A stretch of 64,000 nucleotides of DNA from Auriscalpium vulgare (lineage: Eukaryota; Basidiomycota; Agaricomycetes; Russulales; Auriscalpiaceae): assembly GCA_019915015.1 (NCBI GenBank), contig JAHBBC010000004.1, forward strand, positions 1,922,001-1,986,000. The letters run 5' to 3'. Shown one piece after another: positions 1 to 8,809 of this stretch. The notes below the pieces were generated by a model. The model made no database searches and was not told the DNA's origin. It saw nothing but the letters and a program-made list of their open reading frames with translations. The first letter of the stretch is position 1. Each line of letters opens with the position of its first letter. A program made the translations under genes and the position numbers.

Positions 1-1261
1 GTTCTATTTTGATTACAGGCTCCGTCGTTGCAACCGCCACTGCCGGTCCTGCGCTGACCGCTGGTACGATTGAGGGAGTGCCCCTCAGCTCGTACTCTCC
101 TGCCTCTAGCACGTCGGCCATGGGGTACGGTGTTTCTTTATCGTGGTCCGGCAATTTGATCTGCAGTCTCGTCGCCACCCTGTTCATGAGGCTGTCCTGG
201 AAAGCGCGAAGGAACGCGATATCGCGCTCACGGGTCGAGATCCTGCTTTTCTTAACCAGGAAGTCGGTGATCGCGAAGAACTGCCGATAGAATTCGCTGA
301 GCTCGCCGCCGGACGCAATGCCCAGACGGTACCGACTGCCTACGAGCGCGTCCATGTCCGCGATGGTATACTTGCGGTCCTCATCGGCTCCCGGGTACAG
401 TTTAACAATGGCGTCCTGAAAGTCTTGGTAGGTCTTGGTGGGATCCTTAAACTCCGGCCTCGCTTCCCACTCCTCAGCCGTCGCGACGTCTAGGTAACGC
501 ACTGCATGGCCCTTCTTCGCCGTATCATCCGCTAGTTGAGCCCGGGCAAAGAGATGGTTCAGCTCGTCGAAGTAACGCGGTAACTCGCGGGCCTTCTGAT
601 TGAAAGACGGTGCGTTGCGGTCCCCGCGGGTAGGCATTGCGACTGGCGCGACGTTGGGCTGAGGCGGTATTGCCTGTTGTCCGCCGCCTCCCCCTCCTCC
701 ACCGCCTCCGCCTCCGCCGCCGCCTCCTCCACCCGTCCCTGTTCCTTGTTGCTGTGTACTCATTCCTGACTGTGTTGGCGACTTTGGGTTGCTGGGGTTC
801 GAACGGCTTGATGGAGCTTCTTGGGGATTGTTGCTGGCTTCCGCGACGTTTCGCGAAGTCCTATCTTGTAAGGAAACGGCCCGTCCCCATCCCGGACTGA
901 CCCGTTCGTTCCTCGAGCATTCCCCTTCCGGATCATGCCGTGTGTGATGGTCGCTATCGCCACCATCAGAATTCAGAAGCAAACCTTCTAGTCCCTCGAT
1001 CGTGACGCGATCCCCTCCTGTGATCAGGGACCTAGGGTCCTCTCCGGCGCGTCGGATCTCCCTACTGAGGGTCGGTCCATGCGGATCCTCTTCTTCTGAT
1101 GGCAGACTTGATAGCGATGAGACTTCCCCCTGTTCGTCTTGTGGTTCCTCGATTTCTGCCTCTATGGCCGCCTGTCGCGACGTATTGCGAGCGTCCGCCC
1201 TCGTGGTCCTCTGCGGCTGTGTTCGCGTTGGGAGGTGGGCTATCTTGGGTTTCGGCGCCAT
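1..1261 (-). CDS. gag: Gag polyprotein of gypsy element 1 (partial, runs off left edge)
   Basis: The frame opens at the ATG at 1261-1259 and has no stop down to base 1 (at least 420 codons), so only the N-terminal part is visible. It has an acidic, low-complexity N-terminus, an in-frame second ATG at 763, and a run of about 16 glycines encoded by a CCN-rich tract (about 677-736). A helical capsid-type region follows, starting MPTRGDRNAPSF and including RYLDVATAEEW, YPGADEDRKYT and FLRAFQDSL. Each has a counterpart in the Gag at 24.5 kb (MPTRGDRQAPKF, RYLDVLTADQW, YPGADEERKYT, FLRGFQKGL). Gag packages element RNA in virus-like particles. The zinc knuckle and protease expected further on are off-window. 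The start is chosen because it lies about 90 bases after the LTR, as in the second element. Confidence 0.9.
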   Translation of the reverse strand, partial: MAPKPKIAHLPTRTQPQRTTRADARNTSRQAAIEAEIEEPQDEQGEVSSLSSLPSEEEDPHGPTLSREIRRAGEDPRSLITGGDRVTIEGLEGLLLNSDGGDSDHHTRHDPEGECSRNERVSPGWGRAVSLQDRTSRNVAEASNNPQEAPSSRSNPSNPKSPTQSGMSTQQQGTGTGGGGGGGGGGGGGGGGGGQQAIPPQPNVAPVAMPTRGDRNAPSFNQKARELPRYFDELNHLFARAQLADDTAKKGHAVRYLDVATAEEWEARPEFKDPTKTYQDFQDAIVKLYPGADEDRKYTIADMDALVGSRYRLGIASGGELSEFYRQFFAITDFLVKKSRISTRERDIAFLRAFQDSLMNRVATRLQIKLPDHDKETPYPMADVLEAGEYELRGTPSIVPAVSAGPAVAVATTEPVIKIE

Positions 1262-1337
1262 GTTGATCAGCGACCGGGTGCCGTCTACGAGGCTGATTTT
1301 AAAGCTCGAACACGATCGTCATCACCATACCCCTCGC

Positions 1338-1348
1338 GGTGGGCTCCA
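1338..1348 (-). other. Primer-binding site of gypsy element 1
   Basis: Minus-strand TGGAGCCCACC begins three bases inside the LTR end. The same 11 bases follow the 5' LTR of the second element (24447-24457). The TGG start is expected for pairing to a tRNA 3' CCA end. It does not look like the usual initiator-Met primer site. Confidence 0.7.
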
Positions 1349-1351
1349 AAA

Positions 1352-1921
1352 TGATACGCTATCACCCGGGACGGACCCTAGCGGGGCGTGCGGCGAGTGC
1401 CTCACGGGGACAACAACCACCAACACTGCCTCCTATACGTCGCGATCCAGTCCGGGTGACTAGTCTTGCTGAGGGGGGAAGGTGTTCGTGTCGCTGTTGC
1501 GCTTCGTGCCCTCCCCGCGGTCGTGCGGGGCCACCTCCTACCGCCTAAACACCAAACTAAACACTCACCTGCCTGGGGATGCCCTCTACGGGATCCTCCT
1601 CCGAGTGCTTCGCACCCGTGTGCGAAGCGTCCGCCTATGGGCCGTCGCACCCCCTCTTGCCTGTCCGCCTGCCTACCTGTTCCCACATCGGTGGGGTCCT
1701 TCCTTCCTAAGTCTGGTAGCGCCTCAGGCTACAGTTTCTGTGAGGTAAAGGGTGTGGGTGGCTTGCGCCGCCCACAGGTTGATTGGGTTGCTACGTCTCG
1801 CGCAGCTCCCTAAGTAGTGGCTCTACCTACGTCGCTAAGCCCGCCCGATCCAGCCCGTTCCGGTGATCCGTTCCGTCGCCAGTCCCGGTCGCTCCTGGGT
1901 CGCCGGACCACGTTCCCATCA
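1352..1921 (-). repeat. 5' LTR of gypsy element 1
   Basis: On the minus strand the segment starts TGATGGGA and ends GCGTATCA, next to a PBS and gag. The complete element at 23.6 kb has the same first eight bases and the same TATCA/CATCA-type end. The 3' partner is off-window, so the outer boundary (1921) rests on similarity of the terminal bases only. Confidence 0.65.
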
Positions 1922-2082
1922 CCCCCGCTCCCGCGACCCTGCGCCTCGCATGCTGCTTCCCCGTCTCGCGACGTCTCGCTACACGCTTGCCCGCGGCCTG
2001 AACCTATCAGCGCGTTTGAGGGTCGTGGTAGGATGGAAGCAGGCCGTCCGAAATTTCGCGATCAAATTACATACGAATTTCA

Positions 2083-2396
2083 CGCATTAAATGAATATCA
2101 TCTCCGAATTACGTACCAATATCGCAACCAACCGATGAATATCATCCTCGTTTTATGGCTTCGATTACAACTGTTTAAAGCGAATATCACCCGAATTATG
2201 TGTGAATTACTGCTATATTAAATGAATATCACCCTCGATTTATGCGTGAATTACAGCTGATTTAAATGAATATCACCCTCGATTTATGTGTGAATTACAG
2301 CTGATGTAAATGAATATCACCCTCGATTTATGTGTGAATTACATCTGATTAACGTGAATATCACCCTTGATTATTTGCGAATTACAGTCGGCTTCG
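2083..2396. repeat. AT-rich tandem repeat, about 7 units of 44 bp
   Basis: A 44-bp unit (core TGAATATCACCCTCGATTTA followed by TGTGTGAATTACAGCTGATT) repeats head to tail. The middle units differ by 1-3 bases and the outer ones are degenerate. It is far more AT-rich than its surroundings. The last unit carries the stop codon (2384-2382) of the TET/JBP-like gene, so the array reaches into that gene's 3' end. Confidence 0.9.
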
Positions 2397-3880
2397 AGCG
2401 CGGATCACCTTTTCTCTGTCAATCATGCACGACCTGTCTGTTTCCAGCTCGTTGTACTTGCTCAGTCTACCAAGCTGGCGCGCCCACCCCTCTCCGTTGG
2501 GACCGTCGAGTTCTACGCGCTCCTCGTCCGATAAGTCGCTTGCTGGCCGCATGCCGTGCCTAACCCAGCGCATGACGCCGCCTGTGCAGTACTGCGTAAA
2601 CGAGTATCTGCGCTCACCTGCCGCGACTGGGACGTTCCCATGCCGAAGGCCTGCTGATGACAGCAGTATAGTCGCACCCGCGGGGAAACGGACCCTCAGA
2701 CGCAAGTCGATAAGGACGAGGTGGCCGCCGGCGACGGGGTTGAACGACCCAAGCGCCGTGATTGCACATGCGAGCCCAGGAAAGTTTGTGCAGTCGTTGT
2801 GGAGCAGACAGGTGGTGCAGGGACCCAAATTTGCAGTTGCGGTGGGGTACACGCTGTTGCGAAAGGGCATCTTGAGACTCGGATCGGACTCCAGGAGATC
2901 GAGGAGGGCTTCGCGCATGTGAACGGCGGGCTTTGGACAGAACGAGGAAAGGCCCTCTGTTAGAGGGCATAAGCATTGAGCCTGTGCATGTGGACGACGG
3001 GACTCACCGCTGGCGTGACCTGCGATTTGTTGAATGTCCGGAGAACGCTTGATGCGTTCGACAAGTTTTCCCCTCGTCTTCGAGTGGCGAAGCTCTCCTG
3101 GCTTCTGTGTTCGCGTCGTATCAGCACTTGAAATGCAGGCGTATGAGTGCCCCGCTTACCGTTTGACCTCCTCCGTACGAGATGCCGAAAGACAATGCCG
3201 TGAATTCACCTCGGCGGTGACGCGCTAGTCTAGCGGGGAATGCCCGACGCTTTTCACCGCTGCGCCGCACGCTTTCAAAGAGCGTCCCGCCTCGGCCTAT
3301 GACCGCGTTCCAGCACTCGTTTGGGGGCGTGCCCTCGGCGTCTTGCGGTCTGCCGAGCAGAACCGCGATGATTCTGTCCTCGCAATCGAGTATTGCGTAC
3401 GTGTTGCTGTCGTCTGTCAGCGTCACCGCTATGTGCCGGTCCAACTGTGTTCGCTCACCACCCGTCCCACGGGAATTCCGCTATACCCATGTCGTCGAGT
3501 TCCTCCGCAGTCCAGGGCCTATCACCCTCCACGCCTAGCTTCTTCACGGTGTACCCCCCTCGCGTGACCGAGTACTCCATCGCATCGAAGCCCTCGGCGT
3601 CGATGATGTCGGCTGCGGCGTGGTTTTTGATGAAGCTCGCTCCATGTAACTCGGTCAAGGCGTTCTTCTCATGTGCTTCCCGTTGACGCTTCTGGCGGCG
3701 CCGCCGAGTCTTGCCAGCCTTCGCCGACGGTTTGCGCCCATGTTGTATGCGCGGCTCGAATACGGCACCCGGCCGGCTGCCAGCCACAGGCGCCGTTGGC
3801 GCCCTCCCGTCCGCAACTTCGCGATCGCGGGGCGAGGGATGCCCTGCGACCGAGGTGCTTGCATCGTCAGCTGTCGGCAT
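2382..3880 (-). CDS. TET/JBP-like 2-oxoglutarate/Fe(II) dioxygenase
   Basis: Exons read downward from 3880. An N-terminal basic region (RRRRQKRQREAH) leads to EEL-DDMGIAEFPWDG, then DRHIAVTLTDDSNTYAILDC and GISYGGGQT. An intron at 3159-3105 (GT-AG, 55 bp) joins this to KPGELRHS, and a second intron (3007-2957) leads to the catalytic core. Fe-binding candidates are H-N-D in CLLHNDCTN (bases 2801-2793) and a distal H in LRHGNVPV (2642-2640), with a conserved ERRYSFTQY arginine after it. These motifs match the Agaricomycete TET/JBP-type family, which is known to be expanded and transposon-associated. Members of the superfamily oxidise 5-methylpyrimidines in DNA, but activity of this protein is inferred. 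A one-base frame change near 3450-3430 separates FPWDG from DRHIAV, so the gene may be damaged or the assembly may contain an indel. The stop lies in the last unit of the tandem repeat. Confidence 0.8.
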
Positions 3881-4020
3881 TCGCCGGTCGTGCGGTCGCG
3901 TGATGGCGACGCTCCGTCGACGCCTTCGCTTCTGGGACGCCGTCGAAGCCTTCGCGGCTGCCGCCCCTTTGTCCGTAGTGTGATCGAGCCTGTTGGCGGC
4001 GTCAGCGTCGTTAGTACGAA

Positions 4021-4431
4021 TTACGATGGTTTAACGAACGCAGAAGGGTCTTCGTACGACCTGTCCGAGCGGTCGCTATCGGATCCGCTGCTTGACGGCG
4101 GCCTGCTTGTTATCGGTGAGGTCGTGAGGGGAGACAGAGAGGTTGGTGATGACGGTGCGGATATTCCGTCGCGGCCTATGCGTTCGGCCGCCAGAGTTGC
4201 TGCGCAGAACCGTGCGATGCGTCTTCCGAGGTCCATCCCGTCCGCCTCCTCGTCGTCGCGCTGGACGGCCTTTTGAAGGAGCAGCTCGTATTTGAGGTGG
4301 TCGACAGCGGCGTCAGATGCGAGATTGGTGCATATATACGCCCTGATCGTGTCTTGGCAAACTGACAAGGTCCATGAGCTACGACTGCAACTTACATTGA
4401 GCGAAAACTCACCTTCAGTCGGTCGGCCATG
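4021..4431 (-). CDS. Hypothetical Ser-rich protein
   Basis: The open frame is clear from about 4350 to the TAA at 4023-4021: it begins TIRAYICTNLASDAAVDHLK, has a helical section (GRRIARFCAATLAAERIGRD) and ends in a Ser/Pro/Asp-rich tail. An upstream ATG at about 4431 followed by a good GTGAGT donor suggests a short first exon, but no acceptor gives the right phase, so the start is uncertain. No family is recognised. It lies immediately upstream of the TET/JBP-like gene on the same strand. Confidence 0.4.
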   Translation of the reverse strand, partial: HGRPTEGEFSLNVSCSRSSWTLSVCQDTIRAYICTNLASDAAVDHLKYELLLQKAVQRDDEEADGMDLGRRIARFCAATLAAERIGRDGISAPSSPTSLSPLTTSPITSRPPSSSGSDSDRSDRSYEDPSAFVKPS

Positions 4432-5371
4432 TATTCTGTGAAACAAAGTCGATGTTGTCAGAATACCCGTGCGTAATATCATTATGATGAGAAATGCGTG
4501 GACGTTGCTCTCTGGCTGGGCAGGGAGGCGGCTCACAACATCGCATCTGTCATAACAAGGTCCCTTTCGCGCCAACCAGTGAGATGCGTAGGTAGCAGAA
4601 GGACAGTCGAAGCGTCGGGGCCCTGGATGGACCCATTCGCATCGAAGGACGTGTAGAAGTTGTACGCGGGAAGGAGGCGCATGGGCTAAGTGGTGTCCTC
4701 CACGTCACGTCGGGTCCCAGGAGTGACCCTTTCGCACTGAAGAGTGCGTCGAAAGGGCGTAGGGAAGAAAAGGATTGCGCGAAAGGGCCGTTGGGTGCCC
4801 AGCTCGCATTCAGGATGGCGGCACAGGGAAAGGGGAAATGGAACGCTGTTCATGCGCACGGGCTTGGAGTGTAAACTTTGGTAGAAGACGACGGCTCCCC
4901 GTCGGTAGAAGATGCGCTATCGAGGTTTGCATACCTTTAATAAGATCGCGGTTTCTGTGCGTTTGTGTGGATTGGCGGACGTTGGTGGATGCGCTGGCAG
5001 ACCGGATGCTGTCGTGGTAGCCGGGACGCGTTTGGTGACCTAACGCTCCATCCAGCGCTTACACGTAATCGAACCCACGCCCGTCAAACCTCACGCCTCA
5101 TCCTACCTTCAAGTTCCAGTTGGGACCGCCGCCTCCTGCCGCGCACTACGCCAAGCCCAACTTGCGCTTCATAGAGGGACCGGCTCTGATGAATGTCTCG
5201 AACAACAACCGCGACCTTCACATGTCTGCTCAGATACGGCGCTGCATATGAGCCGTCCGTGAAAATGCGGTGTGCTATTGTGATCGGTATTTAGGACAAC
5301 TCTCGGCTCGTCGGCTTTAGAAAAAAGGACCTGCCGAACTTCGCACTCGCCTCTGCCCGCGTCCACCTGCT
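4432..5371. other. Intergenic, no gene supported
   Basis: No convincing coding frame. Around 4728-4760 there is an imperfect inverted repeat of CCCTTTCGCACT. Otherwise nothing is seen. Confidence 0.5.
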
Positions 5372-6214
5372 ATGCCCCAGATAGAGAATAACGCTTCATC
5401 CCTCGACTCCCACACCGGTATTATGACCACGGCCTCGGGCGAAATGAGCCCTATTCAGCGCGTCTATGCGGACGTGACTGGGTCCGTAGGGGATGCCCTC
5501 CTGATATGGCTTGATGGCGGTCATATTGGCGTCTACACAGACAGGTGCAAACCACCTCCTATCTGCATGCCCTCCGTCCTCACTGTGTACCAGGGGTGGA
5601 TATGCGGAGTCAGAGATGTATAGCGCCTCCCTCATTGCGCAACCCCAGCACCTCTTCATTGACACGTACGTGCTATCATCCGCTCACATCGCCGCCCTCG
5701 TTAACACGCTTGCAGGGTCGGTCACAGCACCTTATCCGCCTCACGGTCACTGATCAACTCACAGTACAGCGACCTGGATGCCATCGTCCATGCGTCGCAG
5801 GACCACATCATACCATTCCCAAACCCCATGGACAGAAGGCTGCTCATGCTGGAGGGTGACCAGCTTAGATACGTAGCGCCACCTCCGCGATACCTGCATC
5901 TTCGTCGAGGGCAGATCTATCGCACGTACCCGTACTCGAGCGTACCTGTCGACCCTGCCACTCCGCAGTTTTACCCGCTGCTCATTCGCCTGAATGACTT
6001 CGGTGAGGATTTCGTTAGCTTCACCTACGTTACGGAGAGCGGAGAACCGGATGGTGACGAAGGATATGACAGCGACATGAAGCCGGTGCTTGTTACCTAC
6101 TGGTCACCGTCCGCGGGTTCCTGCATATGCAGACTTCAGTTTCCCCTCTTACCTTTAGATACTAGCCCTGTCGCACATCCGGTAACGGGCGATGCAGTAG
6201 TCCTTACGCCTTGA
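5372..6214 (+). CDS. Hypothetical protein, family P copy 1
   Basis: Spliced gene. Exon 1 starts at the ATG at 5372 and runs to about 5593 (SVGDALLIWLDGGHIGVY). A GT-AG intron leads to HLFIDTYVLSSAHIAALV, then a second intron, then one exon through YSDLDAIVHASQDHIIPFPN, APPPRYLHLRRGQIYRTYPY, LLIRLNDFGEDFVSFTYVT and YWSPSAGSCICRLQF to the TGA at 6214. No known domain is recognised. It has no transmembrane segment or signal peptide. Two further copies of the same family lie just downstream (7265-7480 and 7548-8268), so the family has expanded locally. Function unknown. Confidence 0.6.
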
Positions 6215-6308
6215 TAACCACACCTCCCATTCGTAATGAGCGTTGAGCACGATGCTGCTACGTATACAATCGGCTTCACATGGAGCGTAGGTCACATATG
6301 TTTTCAGT

Positions 6309-7197
6309 TTACCTCCCCCCTGCCTCCTTCAGTGTACGGATGTTGGCTTTGGCAACGTTTCCCATCCGCATGAGCGTGTCACACAGGTACTGCTCTTGCC
6401 GAAGAAGCCTTTCGTACGAGCTTCGAAGAATCGATACGTACTGTGGACTGCCTTCTGTCAACGTGTACGCGGGCTGGGATGGAGCACGCACCTCGTTCTT
6501 TGCTCCGTCCGTTGACGTAGCATCGCCTTCGACGAATCCGGCACGGATTCGCTTAGCCTCTCGCTCGTCCTCGTCCGTGCTTGTGTCCGACGAGAACTCT
6601 GACTCACGGACGGCACTGGCTTTGCTCTGACGTTGCCTCGTCAGTGGGATGGTCGTCCATGCCCCGCGAAAAAGCACGCACCTCCATCTTTTCGCCATCC
6701 ATTGACAGAGCATCGCCGTCGATGAATCCGGCACGGATTCGCTTGGCTTCTCGCTCGTCCTCGTCCGTGCTTGTGTCGGACGGGGTCTCCGACCCGCGGA
6801 CGGCACTGACTTTGCTCTGACGTCTCGTCAGTGTAATGGCTATCCTTACCCCGCGATCTACGTGCCTGTACACACCGCGGAACTGGCATAGGGTACAATG
6901 CGACGCACTTGCTATGCGCTTTCGCGCAGGGAGCGCATCGCTTATGCTGAGACTTGCGGCCGCAGACAAGACTCTTTTCTTGGCACCTGGCGCACCCCAT
7001 CTGTAACGACGCACGTTAGCTCGAAAACCGGTCACAGTTGCGGGACCAACCTTGTGCTCTGCGGACTTTACCAGGGACGTTGCCTTAGGCATTTCCGTAA
7101 CGTCCAATGCACTCTGTAGAGGGACGCATCGCCGCACGGCCGCGGGTCTCTTGCGCTGGTCCGGGAAAATTTTTGATGCCCGCCTGATTGATGCCAA
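6309..7197 (-). CDS. Zn2Cys6-like cysteine-cluster protein Z1
   Basis: Exon 1 starts at the ATG at 7197 (MASIRRASKIFPDQRKR) and splices at GTAAAG into MGCARCQEKSLVC. The cysteines follow C-x2-C-x6-C-x8-C-x2-C-x6-C, the spacing of fungal Zn(II)2Cys6 DNA-binding clusters. After this come two tandem copies of an exon-intron unit (DTSTDEDEREAKRIRAGF, at about 6674-6826 and 6484-6643), then a C-terminal helix (LRSSYERLLRQEQYLCDTL) ending RTLKEAGGR. No fungal transcription-factor middle domain is present and the protein is short (about 200 residues), so a classical regulator role is uncertain. A small nuclear DNA-binding protein is the best inference. Confidence 0.6.
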
Positions 7198-7264
7198 ATG
7201 GGCGCGGACCCGCCGATATTTAGCCAGGCAGACACCTGATACAGAACTACACTTCCACCGTCCG

Positions 7265-7480
7265 CCTCAAATACTTTACAGACGCCTACATCATGGTTAC
7301 CTTTTTGACGGAGACTGGGTTGGTTGACTCCTGTACCCCGAGACGGTTGTGTTCTGGTCACCTTCGATGGGCTCTTGCGTCTGTCGCCATCTGTACATTT
7401 TACTCCCTTTAGATATGGACCCTGTAGCAGATCCTTTGTCCCGTGAGGCTCTTATTTTTCCACCTTACTTACATACTCCG
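7265..7480 (+). pseudogene. Family P copy 2, 3' remnant
   Basis: The sequence reads RLKYFTDAYIMVTFLTETG, then changes frame, then VVFWSPSMGSCVCRHLYILL. It matches the last third of family P copy 1 (LIRLNDFGEDFVSFTYVTES, YWSPSAGSCICRLQFPLL). The frame breaks once, and no 5' part is found because Z1 occupies the space upstream. It is a degraded copy. Confidence 0.6.
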
Positions 7481-7547
7481 ATCCCGAATTGTTCCGTACG
7501 CATACAGGCCGGAGCCCAGTGGCGCCGTCCCTTCTCCCCCAACATCG

Positions 7548-8268
7548 ATGGCCTGCGTTGTTGTCTCCGACGCATTCGCGAGCGATGCAGCCCTCACCGG
7601 ATTACATCAAGTGTATAGCCGCGTCGTAGGTGCCGTTGGCGTTAGAACAAGGCTGTTGTGGCTCCGCGGAGGTGACATCGGAGTCGTCCATCCCATGTCC
7701 GTATCTGTTTTTCTCGCAGCTCGTTTCTCCTCATCAGCGATCATCACAGGGTAATGGACCCAAAGATCCTCCGGTACATTGGCAAAGCCGATATTTGCCA
7801 CCTGACAGCTACTGAGTAGGTCCCAGCCCATACCTTTCGATCCTCTCTGACTGCTCCCTAGGGTATGCACGCGCTCCGGCTTTTGTATCCTCCGCCTGTC
7901 TCATATCCACACAGTGTCGACACCTCGCATCGGTTATTGCCTCAGCCGTTGACCACGTCGTTACCCCGACATGCGATTTGATGCGGGCGTCGTTGGGTAT
8001 ACCGGACATGTGCTGCGCACCTCCTCCGACCTACGTTCAACTTGTCCGCGGTGAACGGTATCACCTCCTTTGCCTCGACGAGGGCCATCCGGACACCGTG
8101 AAGGCCTTTCCTGTTCCGGTGGTCGTACAGCTGGATGACTTTTGGGTTGGCGGTGCCGTCGTTCATCCTGTTGATGGTGACGAGAATGCTTGGTTGGTCT
8201 CTCGCGCGGCGGTTCTCTTATGGGTCCTGATAGGTCCAGGTGCATTTGGCGTTGGCAGTTTCCTTTGA
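7548..8268 (+). CDS. Hypothetical protein, family P copy 3
   Basis: The ATG at 7548 opens HQVYSRVVGAVGVRTRLLW and LRGGDIGVVHP, matching VYADVTGSVGDALLIWLDGG and HIGVY of copy 1. After a poorly resolved middle, 7978-8268 gives APPPTYVQLVRGERYHLLCL and VVVQLDDFWVGGAVVHPVDG, the counterpart of the copy-1 C-terminal half. It ends early at 8268, without the YWSPSAGS block. It may be a shortened functional paralogue or a decaying one. Confidence 0.45.
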
Positions 8269-8809
8269 TACCTATAAAAGAAACTCTCATGGTTTCCGGT
8301 GGTGACTACGTCGTGGCTACCGTACGTTGAACAGATGCCTCGCGAATGTATTTGCTGCCGAGGTCGTGCACTGCAACCGACCACTGCGTTGGCGCGGCTT
8401 TCGCGCATCCTGGCGCTGCCGATGTCTCGCGCGCGGCTCACGTTCCTCTTTTAATCGCACGCTCGAATGCCTCGAGTGACAAGTATAGCCCGAATCAGCG
8501 CTATGGTATTACATGAGTAACCGTGTGCCGCTTGGAAAGAAAAACACGCCACAACGCCCGTTAACCGTCTCAAGAAAGATGGGCCATATGAGGTAAATAC
8601 GACATCACGCCCCTTTGTCGTCAGCAAACCTTCCTTCAGGGAGCAGCTAGCCGCTCGCAACAGCCGAAGTGTCTGGTGCGTTCGACAGCCCGCCCCTGGA
8701 AGCAGGCGCGGGGCGAGCTAACGTCTTACGCATCGGTCGGGTGTCGCTCTCTGTTGCTCCCTCGCCGCCTGTCTGATCTATGACTGCAAAGCCCATCGTT
8801 AGTACCACG
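8269..8809. other. Intergenic, no gene supported
   Basis: Only short unsupported frames. It lies between the 3' ends of family P copy 3 and gene Z2. Confidence 0.5.

Larger units (their letters stand above)
1..1921 (-). mobile_element. Ty3/gypsy LTR retrotransposon 1, cut by the window edge
   Basis: Minus-strand LTR element: a 570-bp 5' LTR (1921 down to 1352), a primer-binding site and an open gag frame that continues past base 1. Its LTR starts TGATGGGA and its primer-binding site reads TGGAGCCCACC, both shared with the complete element at 23.6-38.0 kb, so the two belong to related families although gag has diverged. Pol and the 3' LTR lie outside the window, so completeness and target duplication cannot be judged. 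Confidence 0.88.

Noticed and set aside
4728..4760. Hairpin CCCTTTCGCACT...AGTGCGTCGAAAGGG
   Set aside because: The arms are imperfect (three extra bases) and no gene or repeat is nearby to give it meaning.
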